A stretch of DNA of 64,000 bases, taken from the NCBI RefSeq assembly GCF_946479755.1, contig NZ_CAMLHC010000007.1:239707-303706 (forward strand), written 5' to 3'. Positions 17,492 through 27,009 of the stretch are shown here, one piece after another. Positions within the stretch are counted from its first letter, which is position 1, and each line of letters starts with the position of its first letter. The position numbers were made by a program, and so were the translations under genes. Origin of the DNA: an uncultured Chitinophaga sp. Its GTDB lineage: Bacteria; Bacteroidota; Bacteroidia; Chitinophagales; Chitinophagaceae. The notes under the pieces are model-generated. The model ran no database searches. It saw only the letters and a list, made by a program, of their open reading frames with translations, and had not been told where the DNA came from.

Positions 17492-18661
17492 TTAGTTCAT
17501 GTAGGGTGGGCTCACTACTTTCTGGCGTGCAGTAATAATTTCGCAGAATTTCCTGTATATGCTGTCCAGCGGCGGATGATAGTCTTTTTGTGTAAAAAGT
17601 TTGAGTATGGTGCTTTGTGACTGGTAGTAAGTCAGTTTCATATTGGCGTACACGTTATTGCTGCCAAAAACATCCATGTACTCGTTCATCTTTGTCCGGT
17701 AGGGCGCGTAATACAATACGTTATCGTCAAATTCCATCTCCAGGTAGATGTTGTTGGTGTAGGCTGCATTACAGGCGTCTTGCAGGCGCGAATAAGGCAC
17801 GGTGCTGTAGAAAAAATAATTGGGCTGGAGGTAAGTATCGGAGAACCCGAAAGCCTGCGGGTTGTTGTATCCGGGCGATTGCCACCACGGTATCCAGGTG
17901 AAGCAGTAGTTTTTAGGCGCCAGGTAAGCGGCTACGTCCTGCGTTACCGCGCTGGCATCGCCTACCGCTTCTCCGATCCAATAAAAGCCGTCCAGCACCA
18001 GGTGTCTGAAATGAGCCGTATCAAAACGGGTGATGACCTCGTCTATAAACCATTTGCAGGCCATGGTGCGATGGGCGTCATTTTGAAAATTGAGCCAGAT
18101 GCCGTTGGCCATCCCCCAGTTGCTGCCGGCGGATTTCAGGGGTTCTGGTATACCGATGATCACCTTTCTTTTGGCCGGCGGCTGGCCGGCGCTCCAGGTG
18201 GCGTCGTCTATGGCCTGGTCCAGTGCATGTAACGAACGCCCGGCGGAAAAATACTTGTCCAGGAGCGTATTCCAGTTGGCTTTCAGCGCCGGTTTGCTGG
18301 GGTCGCCATGACCTGTAGTGAACGAAAAATTCCACTGGTCGTTCAGTTCCAGGAACAGGAACCCGTCAAACATCCAGTCATATTGATTTTGTTTGTTTTT
18401 ATAGACTACATAGGGATGAAAAGCGTAGTAGTCCCACTGTTGGCCGCCTTCCACGCCCGCGCCATAGATCAGCACCATGTCACGCGCCCTCGTTTTGGGC
18501 GTGGTGAGCGTCCCGTTGGCGGAAGTGGATGTTGCGGTTATAGCTCCGGTTTTTTCGTACCCGGTATCACTAAATCCTTTTCTGCACGATGTCGTTGCCA
18601 ACATCCATACTATGCCGAGGCAGCAGTAAATCGTTTTCGATGTGATGTTAAAACAATTCAT
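17492..18661 (-). CDS. DUF4855-like lipoprotein (copy 1)
   Basis: 389 residues, lipobox-like ATTSC with Cys26. It shares with its neighbour DMVLIYGAG, YDWMFDGFLFLEL, RKVIIGIPEP, ACKWFIDEV, GFYWIGE (Glu231), WIPWWQSPGY, YLQPNYFF and IYLEMEF (Glu308, Glu310), so the two arose by duplication and then diverged over most of their length. It is expected on the outer membrane surface, like other lipoproteins encoded beside SusD. Its place directly after the surface lipoprotein at 18713-20428 suggests a role in binding or cutting the glycan imported by this locus. Confidence 0.7.
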   Translation of the reverse strand: MNCFNITSKTIYCCLGIVWMLATTSCRKGFSDTGYEKTGAITATSTSANGTLTTPKTRARDMVLIYGAGVEGGQQWDYYAFHPYVVYKNKQNQYDWMFDGFLFLELNDQWNFSFTTGHGDPSKPALKANWNTLLDKYFSAGRSLHALDQAIDDATWSAGQPPAKRKVIIGIPEPLKSAGSNWGMANGIWLNFQNDAHRTMACKWFIDEVITRFDTAHFRHLVLDGFYWIGEAVGDASAVTQDVAAYLAPKNYCFTWIPWWQSPGYNNPQAFGFSDTYLQPNYFFYSTVPYSRLQDACNAAYTNNIYLEMEFDDNVLYYAPYRTKMNEYMDVFGSNNVYANMKLTYYQSQSTILKLFTQKDYHPPLDSIYRKFCEIITARQKVVSPPYMN

Positions 18662-18712
18662 AAAAGGTCAGTTTATAACAGTGAAAAATGATAAGTGCAT
18701 GTAGGCGATCAC

Positions 18713-20428
18713 CTATTCTACCTGGTACTCCATGTTGAACTTCCGCACGCCCGCATTGGCGGCGGCCTGCGAGGAAATTGCGGTGGTAGCCACATAGATG
18801 TCGGCATGCAGGCTGTTAACGATCACACGGACTTCGCCGGAGCTAAAGTCGGTAGTGATCCCGAGCGGAGCGGATTGAAACAGCTTAAGGTCTGTATAAC
18901 CCGGATCACCCACCGCCAGCGGTAGTTTGGTTTTATCGCTGATCTCAAAAACCAGCATGCGGGCCTCGCTGTTGTTCCTGATGCCCTGTGCGAGCATGGC
19001 TACGAAGCGGTCATTGTTTACCGTGAATACATCATAAGCCAGTATTTTATAGGGATGATTGGCGGGATTCAACCGGTAATAAGTACCGGCGGCATCCTTT
19101 ATTTCAAAGCGGCTGCCTTTTCCGTCTGTTTCGGCGGCACCTTCATTATACCAGCTGAAGCAGATGTCGGACAGGGCGTCTGTGGTTAACCTCTTAACGG
19201 CTGCGATGTCCCACGTGCCTCCTGTTTTGGCCGGATCAAACTGAATCACCGCAGGCCTTGGCGATGTGGGGACGCCGTTGTTGAATTCCCACGTATAGTA
19301 TTTGCCGTTAGGCATGGTGGTGTACATGTAAGCCTTGCCGGATTTGGTGTCGCCCGTGATACTTATCTTATTAACGCCCAGCTGGGCAGGGATATATTGC
19401 GGATCATCCCAGGAGACGAGGTTCAGTATTTGTTCGGGATTACTCTGTATATCGTTATAACGGTAAAGGATAAACCCTTTGCCGGATTCGTTCCAGGTAG
19501 ATACCAGGAATCTGCCCTGATCGTCTGTTGTTACGCGCGAAGAGAAAGTGGTAGGAGGGTCTATCTTTTTCACCAGGCGTCCGTCGGCGGTGCTGAAGGC
19601 AAAGAGTTTGCCGTCAGTGTTCCAGTCATTGAACTCAGGGATATAGAAATAATCTGCTGATACGGCGAGGCTCCTGATATTGCTTCTGCTCAGGCCCAGC
19701 TCTTCTACAGATTTGAACCATACTTCCCTGAACCGGGCCTTTACAAATTTGGTCGGCCTGATGGCGATGTAATGGGTGCGGATGGTGCCTATGCCATCCG
19801 TTACTTTTATTTCCAGCGGCCGGGTGAAGTCAGTCGTCACGTCCGGCTTCAGCTCAGGTGTCATCGTGCAGGTAGGTTCCAGTTTCACTTTTGTCAGCAG
19901 CCGGGTGATGTTCAGCGGATCTTTCGGCGTATCGGGGACGTCGATATAGAGGGTGTCTCCGTCGTTGTAGGGCGCTGCTTTGGCCGACTGGTATACTTTC
20001 GTCTGCCCTTCCTTGTAAACGGTAAATTCGAGCAGGCCTTTGGTGTAGTTCATACCCGTTTTGCGGGCTGTTAAAGTGTACTGTTGCCGGGCGCCGTTAC
20101 CGGCGGCGACGGTGAGCAGCATCGGTGCTGAGAGGTCTTTGACTCCTGTCAGTCCCGGTGTGACGGTGGCGCCTACCGGGATAGATGCTACAATCTCCAT
20201 CTTCGAAAGATCGGTGGCGATCAGCGAGTCGGTGCCGGGCAGGTAAATGGGCACGTCAAAGGATATTTTGCCGTCGCTGATAACGCCGGGGTATTGTTTG
20301 TCGGTACCGGCGAACTTTACGTAGATCGACCGGATCCTGCTGTCGTTGCTGTCGTTGAGGGCGTCGGGCTTATGGCAGGCGGCCGCCAGTAAGCAGAACA
20401 GGAACCCTATGTATTGGACTGGTTTCAT
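18713..20428 (-). CDS. SusE/F-position surface lipoprotein (DUF5018/DUF4623-like)
   Basis: 571 residues. The lipobox AAAC gives Cys18. The N-terminal 220 residues contain two similar Ig-like repeats (SIYVKFAGTDKQYPGVISDGKI ... and GLLEFTVYKEG...), as in DUF5018-type domains. The C-terminal 350 residues look like a beta-propeller (SNIRSLAVSADYFYIPEFND, VTTDDQGRFLVSTWNESG), as in DUF4623-type proteins. It lies in the position of SusE/SusF after SusD and probably presents binding sites at the surface. Family names are from recall of the pattern and are tentative; the lipoprotein nature and location are better supported. Confidence 0.6.
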   Translation of the reverse strand: MKPVQYIGFLFCLLAAACHKPDALNDSNDSRIRSIYVKFAGTDKQYPGVISDGKISFDVPIYLPGTDSLIATDLSKMEIVASIPVGATVTPGLTGVKDLSAPMLLTVAAGNGARQQYTLTARKTGMNYTKGLLEFTVYKEGQTKVYQSAKAAPYNDGDTLYIDVPDTPKDPLNITRLLTKVKLEPTCTMTPELKPDVTTDFTRPLEIKVTDGIGTIRTHYIAIRPTKFVKARFREVWFKSVEELGLSRSNIRSLAVSADYFYIPEFNDWNTDGKLFAFSTADGRLVKKIDPPTTFSSRVTTDDQGRFLVSTWNESGKGFILYRYNDIQSNPEQILNLVSWDDPQYIPAQLGVNKISITGDTKSGKAYMYTTMPNGKYYTWEFNNGVPTSPRPAVIQFDPAKTGGTWDIAAVKRLTTDALSDICFSWYNEGAAETDGKGSRFEIKDAAGTYYRLNPANHPYKILAYDVFTVNNDRFVAMLAQGIRNNSEARMLVFEISDKTKLPLAVGDPGYTDLKLFQSAPLGITTDFSSGEVRVIVNSLHADIYVATTAISSQAAANAGVRKFNMEYQVE

Positions 20429-20461
20429 GAATTGACATTTTAAGAATGGGGGTGGATCAGG

Positions 20462-22096
20462 TTATTGCCATGCAGGGTTCTGCCTGCAGGCAAGATTATT
20501 TTTGATCTCGAAATCGGGGATTGGCATCACGTAGTAGCGCTCGGGGAAAAAGCGGTCTGCCTTGTCGCAGTCTACCAGGTTGTATTCATAGCTGTCGCCC
20601 GATTTCTTTATCTCCATACCATGCATGCGTACGCCGTTCAGTATTGTGCCGGCTTTTTTCCATCTTCTCAGGTCCCAGTAGCGGTGACCTTCAAAGGCGA
20701 ATTCACACAGCTTTTCTTTTTGCAGATCATCCAGGTATTCCTCCGCCTTATCTTTCACCGGCAAGGCGGGGAGGGCTACGCCGGGGCGTTCCCGCAGCAT
20801 GTTGAGGTAGCGGTAGGCGGTGATGAAATCTCCTTTTCCGCGGCCATAGGCTTCAGATAAAATGGTAATGATTTCTGCGTAGCGGAATTCGATCCAGTAT
20901 TGATCCCCCTTTTCCGACACAAAATCTTTCACTTTGTTTTCGAGGAATTTCCGGATAAAGTACCCTGTGACGGAGCGGTTCCGGGCGTTACCATCGAAGT
21001 ATTCAATATAGCTGTCGGCGCCGCCTACGTAGGTTTCCAGTGTCCGTCCTTTCCAGGGAGCGCCGTTGTACAGGATGGTGGCGTAGAAACGAGGGTCCCT
21101 GTTCGTGTAGGGGTTGGCTTTATGTTCCGGATTATCCCAGTTGAAACGTTCCCAGCGGTTTCCCGTTTTAATATCGAACCGGGACACCAGTTCCTCCGTG
21201 GGGGAAGCGTAGCCGCCGTAGCGTTCTATATCGCCGGTAGGCGCAAAATAGCGGTCGAAGTTATTGGTCAGGTCGGGCCGTTTGTAGTAGGCTGCCAGTA
21301 TGAGTTCTTTATTGTGCGGCGTGTAGAATACGTCTTCGAATTTATTCAACAGCGCATATTTACCGGCGTTAGCCATCGACTCCACTTTCCTGGCGGCGCT
21401 AATAGCCTGGTCCCATTGCTCAGCATACAAGGCGGCTCTGGCAAGGAGCGCATAAGCGGCGCCTTTGGTGATGCGGCCGGTGCTGTTGTTGTCCCATGCT
21501 TCCGGTAATAGTTCTGCTACGGTTTTCAGTTCACTGATGACCCATTGCCAGCTTTCAGCGGTGGTGGCCCGGGCTTTATTTTTTTGCGCCGGTCCATCGA
21601 GATTTTCGTCGTCTACCCGCAATACCACGCCACCATGGCGGGTAATCAGTTTGCTATACACAAATGCACGAAGAAAACGGATTTCAGCGAGGCGGACAGA
21701 CAGGTCAGGGACGTTGATATTACTGCCGTACTGACGGGCGTCGATGATGAACTCGTTTAGTTTTCGTATATGCGTGTAGGCAGCTGACCATGGGCTGATG
21801 GCTTCCACGTTGGCGGGTGACAAAAATGCGGGCGAAAGGCAAATCCTGTTGTGATACGTGTCCATGTAAGTCTGTGAATACTTAAGGATATCTGCGTAGC
21901 CGTCGCTCAGGTCCGGTCCGCCGATTTCGGCGAACTGATACAGTGCGCTATAGAGGCTGTTGACGTAGAGGTCAAGGTTACTGGTGTTTTTCCAGACAAC
22001 ACTGTTGGAATATTTGTCACCGGGTGTCACATCCAGGCTCCGGGAGCAGGACCAGGTGCAGGATGCCAATAGAAGTATGTATACGATTTTTCTCAT
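20462..22096 (-). CDS. SusD/RagB-type surface lipoprotein
   Basis: 544 residues with a relaxed lipobox (TWSC, Cys17). RagB/SusD marks are present: the N-terminal SVVWKNTSNLDLYVNSLYSAL helix, AEIRFLRAFVYSKLITRHGGV, YALLARAALYAEQWDQA, FRYAEIITILSEAYGRG and the C-terminal KEKLCEFAFEGHRYWDLRRW. It is the partner lid of the SusC encoded 11 bases upstream and should sit on the cell surface. Confidence 0.95.
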   Translation of the reverse strand: MRKIVYILLLASCTWSCSRSLDVTPGDKYSNSVVWKNTSNLDLYVNSLYSALYQFAEIGGPDLSDGYADILKYSQTYMDTYHNRICLSPAFLSPANVEAISPWSAAYTHIRKLNEFIIDARQYGSNINVPDLSVRLAEIRFLRAFVYSKLITRHGGVVLRVDDENLDGPAQKNKARATTAESWQWVISELKTVAELLPEAWDNNSTGRITKGAAYALLARAALYAEQWDQAISAARKVESMANAGKYALLNKFEDVFYTPHNKELILAAYYKRPDLTNNFDRYFAPTGDIERYGGYASPTEELVSRFDIKTGNRWERFNWDNPEHKANPYTNRDPRFYATILYNGAPWKGRTLETYVGGADSYIEYFDGNARNRSVTGYFIRKFLENKVKDFVSEKGDQYWIEFRYAEIITILSEAYGRGKGDFITAYRYLNMLRERPGVALPALPVKDKAEEYLDDLQKEKLCEFAFEGHRYWDLRRWKKAGTILNGVRMHGMEIKKSGDSYEYNLVDCDKADRFFPERYYVMPIPDFEIKNNLACRQNPAWQ

Positions 22097-22107
22097 GTTC
22101 TTGTGAA

Positions 22108-25100
22108 TTAAAAGGTCAGGTTAGCGCCGGCGCTATAGGTGCGTTGCTGCGGGTAATAACCGTTGTTGACGCTGGGACTTTCCGGGTCAATGTATTTGAA
22201 CCGGGAGAAAGTGAGCAGGTTGGTACCGGCCATGTACAGCCTGAGGCCTTTGATGCTGATGGTACGGAGCAGGGATGCGGGCAGGCTGTAGCCCAGCACG
22301 GCATTTTTAAGCCGGATATATCCTCCCGGTTCTATCCACCAGGTAGCATCGAGGGAGTTACCACCGCTGGGGATAAGTGACAGCCGGGGATAACGGGCAT
22401 TGGTATGCTCCGGTGTCCAGGAGTCTTCCAGCAGGTAGCGCGGACTGTTGTAGCCGTTACCATAGAAGGGTTTGGTATATATGGTATTGTCCGGGATACC
22501 GTTGTCATACATGCCGCTCAGCAGGATATCGTTTCCTGCGCCACCCTGCCACATCATGGAGAAATCGAACTGACGGTAGCGGAGCTCCAGGTTGAAGGCA
22601 TACATCAGGGGCGGCATGTCGGGGCGTGTGGCTACCGCCATATCGTCTTCGCGGGTCAGTTTGCCGTCGCCGTTGATATCCTGGTACATGATATCGCCCA
22701 GTCTTTTATAGCCGCCTCCGGGAGGAGCGGGGCTGTTCTGCAATTGTTCGTTTGTCTGGAACAAGCCGGTGGCGATATATGCCAGCCGCTGGCCGATGGA
22801 TTTACCGGTCATATTTTGCCAGGGCTGTACGTTCTCCGGCTGGATGATGGAGAGGATGCGGTTCTTTGCGTAGCTAAAGTTACCGGACAGGGTATACTGT
22901 AGTTTGCCGATATGATACTTATGCGACAGCTGCAGTTCTATGCCGCGGACATCTACGGAACCACTGTTTTCTATTTCCGGGAAATTACCTCCTAACGAAG
23001 AGGGATATACGCTGCCGGTATGTTGAAGAATATCGGAGGTGTATTTGTAGAAGACGTCGGCTTCTGCGCTCAGCAGTCCTTTCCACATGGTCAGTTCAAC
23101 GCCGAGGTTGTAGTTGCGCGTTTTTTCCCAGGTGAGGTGTGTGCTCGGATAGGAGGTGGAGGAGCTGAGTCCGTAGAAGGTATTCAGCTTATCACCCAGG
23201 GCTATTACTGGTGTTTGTGTCAGGTTGAAGTATTGTTCATAGAGGAAAGGCGTCACGTTATCGCGTCCCAGCATACCGGCAGAGCCCCGCAGCTTCAGGA
23301 AGTCGACGTTGCGGACGTTGTCTTTAAAAAAGGGTTCTTCTGAGATCACCCATCCGGCGGACACGGAGGGGAAAAAGCCCCAGCGTGAATTTTTCGGAAA
23401 CTTATAGGAGGCGTCGTACCGGGCAGCCACTTCCAGCAGGTATTTCCGGTCGAAAGCATAATTCAGACGGCCTACATAACCTGCCTGTACATTGGAGGAA
23501 GAGCCTCCGAGGTTGGGCACCGGCGGTAGCTGTTGCCCGAAGGAGAGTTCCGGAATTTCTTTCAGGAGGTAACCCCAGCGGGAAGCATATAGGTTGCTGG
23601 TGTTGCCTTTCTGCCATTCATAGAGGACGAGCGCGCCGATATGATGTTTGCCGGTGGTCCGCTCATATTCGAAGGATGGTCTTACCACCATATAGTCAAA
23701 ATTGTCGGCGGTCTGTATCAGGCTGCCGTTGGCCATATAGCCATCGGCGACCGACTTGCCGTACTTCCCTGTTTCAGAGATGAAGGCATAGACGTTATAG
23801 GGCGTGGAAAATGTTTTAGCGTCGCTGTATTTGCGGTCATAGCTGCCGAACAGGGATGCTTTTAGTCCGCTGATAAAGGAAGGGGTATAACTGATCCTGG
23901 CGGAAGATTCTATCATGGTGTTGGCTGATTTTTGAAATCCGCTGAGTTCTGCCACGGCGAAGGGGTTGAGCGTCATGTAAGACGATCCTGTGGGCAGCCC
24001 TTTATATTCAAAGGGCAGGAAGGGATACATATACAGGGCCTGTGATATAGGACTGAAGATGGATTGTTTCTCGTAGGAGGCGGAACCGGGCGTATGTAGC
24101 TTTTCCGTACGGCCGGCGAGATTCAGGGAAATGGCCCAGTGCTTGTCCGGTGTCATGTCGAGGTTGGCCCTTACGTTGTACCGTTCCAGTTTCATGTCTT
24201 TCACAATACCGCCTTGTTGCATGGTGCCGATGCTGGTGAAGTAGCGGATGTTGTCGGCCCCGCCACTGACGGACAGGTTGTGTTGATTGACGAAAGCGGG
24301 TTTGTGGAGGAACTCCCGTTGCCAATTGGTATTCTCGAGGCCATCGGAGGGGTCTCCGTTGGTCATGGCAGCTATTTGTTCGTCGGAGAACCATTTCCTG
24401 TTGCCGTCCATTTCATTGGCCTTATTATGCCAGTAGGCATATTCAGTGCCGGTGAGGAAATCGGGCAGTTGCGTATTTTGAGAAACGGTGGCCGAACCGC
24501 TGTAGGAGAAGAGGGGTTTACCGCCGGCTTTACCTCTTTTGGTGGTGATGAGGATCACGCCGTGAGCACCTTTTACGCCGTATACCGCTGAGGCGGCGGC
24601 ATCTTTTAATACAGACACTGTTTCTATATCATTCGGGTCTATACGGCCAAAAGCGCGTTCTACACCGTCTACCAGCAGAAGTGGCGATGAATTGTTAAAG
24701 GTGCCGAAGCCGCGTACGAGCATGGTGGCATCGTCATAGCCCGGTTGTCCGCTTGGCTGCCGGAAGGTCACGCCCGGCAGTTTGCCGGTCAGCATCTGGC
24801 TGACATTGGTCATCGGGGCCTTCACCAGTTCAGCCGCTGATACCTGGGCTACTGAACCGGTAACGTCCATCTTCTTTTGGGTGGTATAACCCACTACGAT
24901 GACTTCATTCAGTTCGCCGCGGCTGGGCTTCAGCCGGATGTCAATGCGGTTGCGCGAAAGTACGGGGACAGTCTGTGTTTCGAACCCCAGCAGTTTGAAT
25001 TCGAGGACGGCGCCTTCGCTGGCCTCCAGCTGGTAGTTCCCATTGCCATCCGTTACAGCGCCGCGGCTGGTGCCTTTAACCTGTACGGTTACACCTGGCA

Positions 25101-25566
25101 GCGGATGGCCGGTACTGTCGGTGACGGCGCCGGTGACGACTGTCGGTGGGGTGGGAGCCGCATTAGGTTTTTCTGCAGTAATAAACACGTTCTTTTCCGC
25201 GATGCGGTACACGTAGCTCAACCCTTTAAAGCACTGGGCGAGGGTGGTGTTGATATCAGCATTTTTTACCTTTACGCTGGCTTTCACACCCTGCAGCTGT
25301 GTATCGCTGTAAAAAAACACATATCCGGTTTGCGCTTTGATCTGCTGCAGTATGGTTACCAATGGCGCATGTTGCTCATCGAGCGTGATCTGCCCGTATC
25401 CCCTGGCGCTGATCTGCAGCAATGCAAGCAGCAGTAGCGCGGTCGTCAAACTTATCCGCATAACAAGTCGTTTTGTGAGGCCGCGTGGTAGTGCCGGCAC
25501 AGGTTGGCTACCGGCATACGACGGGACGCAGGGATATAAAATATCCCATGATGTGGTGGAATTCAT
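22108..25566 (-). CDS. SusC/RagA-type TonB-dependent transporter with N-terminal STN domain
   Basis: 1152 residues from the ATG used; a second ATG at 25461 (MRISLTT) would give 1117 residues and a more standard signal peptide (LLLLALLQISARGYGQ). Then come the STN signalling domain (residues about 65-130: HAPLVTILQQIKAQTGYVFFYS), a carboxypeptidase-regulatory-like domain (VVTGAVTDSTGHPLPGVTV), NEVIVVGYTTQKK, the plug (GVKGAHGVILITTKRGK) and the barrel ending in LTF. STN domains contact a FecR protein, and the FecR/sigma pair is encoded just upstream (25768-27615), so uptake is coupled to transcription. Confidence 0.95.
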   Translation of the reverse strand: MNSTTSWDILYPCVPSYAGSQPVPALPRGLTKRLVMRISLTTALLLLALLQISARGYGQITLDEQHAPLVTILQQIKAQTGYVFFYSDTQLQGVKASVKVKNADINTTLAQCFKGLSYVYRIAEKNVFITAEKPNAAPTPPTVVTGAVTDSTGHPLPGVTVQVKGTSRGAVTDGNGNYQLEASEGAVLEFKLLGFETQTVPVLSRNRIDIRLKPSRGELNEVIVVGYTTQKKMDVTGSVAQVSAAELVKAPMTNVSQMLTGKLPGVTFRQPSGQPGYDDATMLVRGFGTFNNSSPLLLVDGVERAFGRIDPNDIETVSVLKDAAASAVYGVKGAHGVILITTKRGKAGGKPLFSYSGSATVSQNTQLPDFLTGTEYAYWHNKANEMDGNRKWFSDEQIAAMTNGDPSDGLENTNWQREFLHKPAFVNQHNLSVSGGADNIRYFTSIGTMQQGGIVKDMKLERYNVRANLDMTPDKHWAISLNLAGRTEKLHTPGSASYEKQSIFSPISQALYMYPFLPFEYKGLPTGSSYMTLNPFAVAELSGFQKSANTMIESSARISYTPSFISGLKASLFGSYDRKYSDAKTFSTPYNVYAFISETGKYGKSVADGYMANGSLIQTADNFDYMVVRPSFEYERTTGKHHIGALVLYEWQKGNTSNLYASRWGYLLKEIPELSFGQQLPPVPNLGGSSSNVQAGYVGRLNYAFDRKYLLEVAARYDASYKFPKNSRWGFFPSVSAGWVISEEPFFKDNVRNVDFLKLRGSAGMLGRDNVTPFLYEQYFNLTQTPVIALGDKLNTFYGLSSSTSYPSTHLTWEKTRNYNLGVELTMWKGLLSAEADVFYKYTSDILQHTGSVYPSSLGGNFPEIENSGSVDVRGIELQLSHKYHIGKLQYTLSGNFSYAKNRILSIIQPENVQPWQNMTGKSIGQRLAYIATGLFQTNEQLQNSPAPPGGGYKRLGDIMYQDINGDGKLTREDDMAVATRPDMPPLMYAFNLELRYRQFDFSMMWQGGAGNDILLSGMYDNGIPDNTIYTKPFYGNGYNSPRYLLEDSWTPEHTNARYPRLSLIPSGGNSLDATWWIEPGGYIRLKNAVLGYSLPASLLRTISIKGLRLYMAGTNLLTFSRFKYIDPESPSVNNGYYPQQRTYSAGANLTF

Positions 25567-25640
25567 TAATTTTAAGCTGTTTTAGGCTGAAGCTGTTTTT
25601 TTGATATGTCACAATGTAAGAGAACGGTTAGCCTGAACAC

Positions 25641-25673
25641 AGCCGGAATGTGCCGTTAACACTTCCGGCTTTT
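25641..25673 (+). terminator. Terminator-like hairpin opposing susC (antisense strand of the leader)
   Basis: Arms 25641-25648 and 25663-25670 pair over 8 bp, extended by 3 bp with one bulge, followed by a short T-run on the + strand. The neighbouring genes run on the minus strand, so the polarity is antisense to the susC leader. The T-run is short, so the call is moderate. It sits in the 201-base gap between FecR and SusC; I see nothing else clear in that gap. Confidence 0.5.
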
Positions 25674-25767
25674 CAGTATCTAACAGTGGCAGTGAATAGC
25701 TGACGGAAAATTTTTTTTCATAACTGTTTGTTGATGGTTGATAAATGATTGGATATGATGTTGGTCC

Positions 25768-26934
25768 TTACGGCCTGACAATAATCGTGTTGCCGTTCCC
25801 GTTATTTTTTACTTCAAAGTGAAACCCCACGAACTCCAGCATTTCGAGCGCTTTTGGTAGCGGGAGGTTACGGTAGATATCCCCGGAGAATGTTTTTGTA
25901 GGAACGTTGCCTTCATAGACGACGGCTACATTGTACCAGCGGCTTAGCTGGCGCATGACGGTTTGTATATTGGCCCGCTCAAAGCTGAAAAGCCCGTTTC
26001 TCCAGGCTACTGCCAGCGCGGTATTGACTGGCCGCACCTTTAACTGGCCGTTTGAACGATGTACGGATGCCTGTTGTCCCGGCCGTAGCAGCGTGGCATG
26101 GCCGTTGGCCGGCGTGATGCTGATAGCTCCCTTCAGCAGCGTGGTGTTAACGTATGCTTCATCCGTATAGGCGTTGACGTTGAAACGGGTACCCAGCACA
26201 ACGATCTCTTGCTGGCCGGTAGTGACGAGGAACGGCTGCCGTTCGTTGCGGGCGATTTCCAGGTACACTTCGCCGGTAATTTCCACGCGCCGTTCTTTGC
26301 TGTTAAAAGCGGTGGGATAGGTAATGGACGATGCTGCATTCAGCCAGGCGGCGGAGCCGTCGGGCAGCAATAATTTAAACTGGCCGCCACGGGGCGTAGT
26401 AAGTGTATTGAAGCTGACGGCCGCTTCAGCAGCAGTGCCCTTGTAGGCAATACTGCCGCTGTCGGTCTGAATGACAGTCGCGCCTGGCTGCCGGACCAGC
26501 TCACCGGTACCGGTATTGTCCAACGTGATGTGCTGTCCGTTTGCCAGTGTGAGTACGGCTTTATTGCCGGGAATAGTTTCCTGGTGCTGCACTGCTACCG
26601 GTGCGGGATAGGATGGGTGCTGACGCAGCAAATAGTAGCTGCCTGCAGCGATCATGCCGGTTATGATGGCCGCGGCGGCCCACCACCTTACATGCCTTGT
26701 TTTCACCGGTAGCACCTTGCTGCCGGTGGCCGTGTGTACCATCGCTGTTTTCTGCTCCTCTGAAAAAAAAGTGGCGGCAGGCGGCATCGTTACATACGTT
26801 TCTTCCAGCAGCTGTGCAATAATGTCCTGGTAGCTGTCGTCGGCCAGCACCTGTTCCAGCGCCTGCTTTTCCGCTTCGGTGGCGTGGCCGGCGTATACTT
26901 TGTTCCATAAATCGCGTACTTGTTCCTGTGACAT
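25768..26934 (-). CDS. FecR-type anti-sigma factor (DUF4974 C-terminus)
   Basis: 388 residues. A cytoplasmic N-terminal helical segment (about 1-80) that would hold the sigma factor is followed by one membrane helix (about 83-104) and a periplasmic FecR domain (TTPRGGQFKLLLPDGSAAWLNAASSITYP, VEITGEVYLEIA). The C-terminal DUF4974-like part (NIQTVMRQLSRWYNVAVVYEG) resembles an STN fold. The protein relays ligand-bound SusC to the sigma factor encoded 75 bases upstream. It lies between the sigma factor and susC. Confidence 0.93.
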   Translation of the reverse strand: MSQEQVRDLWNKVYAGHATEAEKQALEQVLADDSYQDIIAQLLEETYVTMPPAATFFSEEQKTAMVHTATGSKVLPVKTRHVRWWAAAAIITGMIAAGSYYLLRQHPSYPAPVAVQHQETIPGNKAVLTLANGQHITLDNTGTGELVRQPGATVIQTDSGSIAYKGTAAEAAVSFNTLTTPRGGQFKLLLPDGSAAWLNAASSITYPTAFNSKERRVEITGEVYLEIARNERQPFLVTTGQQEIVVLGTRFNVNAYTDEAYVNTTLLKGAISITPANGHATLLRPGQQASVHRSNGQLKVRPVNTALAVAWRNGLFSFERANIQTVMRQLSRWYNVAVVYEGNVPTKTFSGDIYRNLPLPKALEMLEFVGFHFEVKNNGNGNTIIVRP

Positions 26935-27009
26935 AGCTGTGTAACGTTACCATGATAAAGACACCGTTGCCGATGGCAGGGGGATATGGATAGAAGAATA
27001 TTTTTTTTG

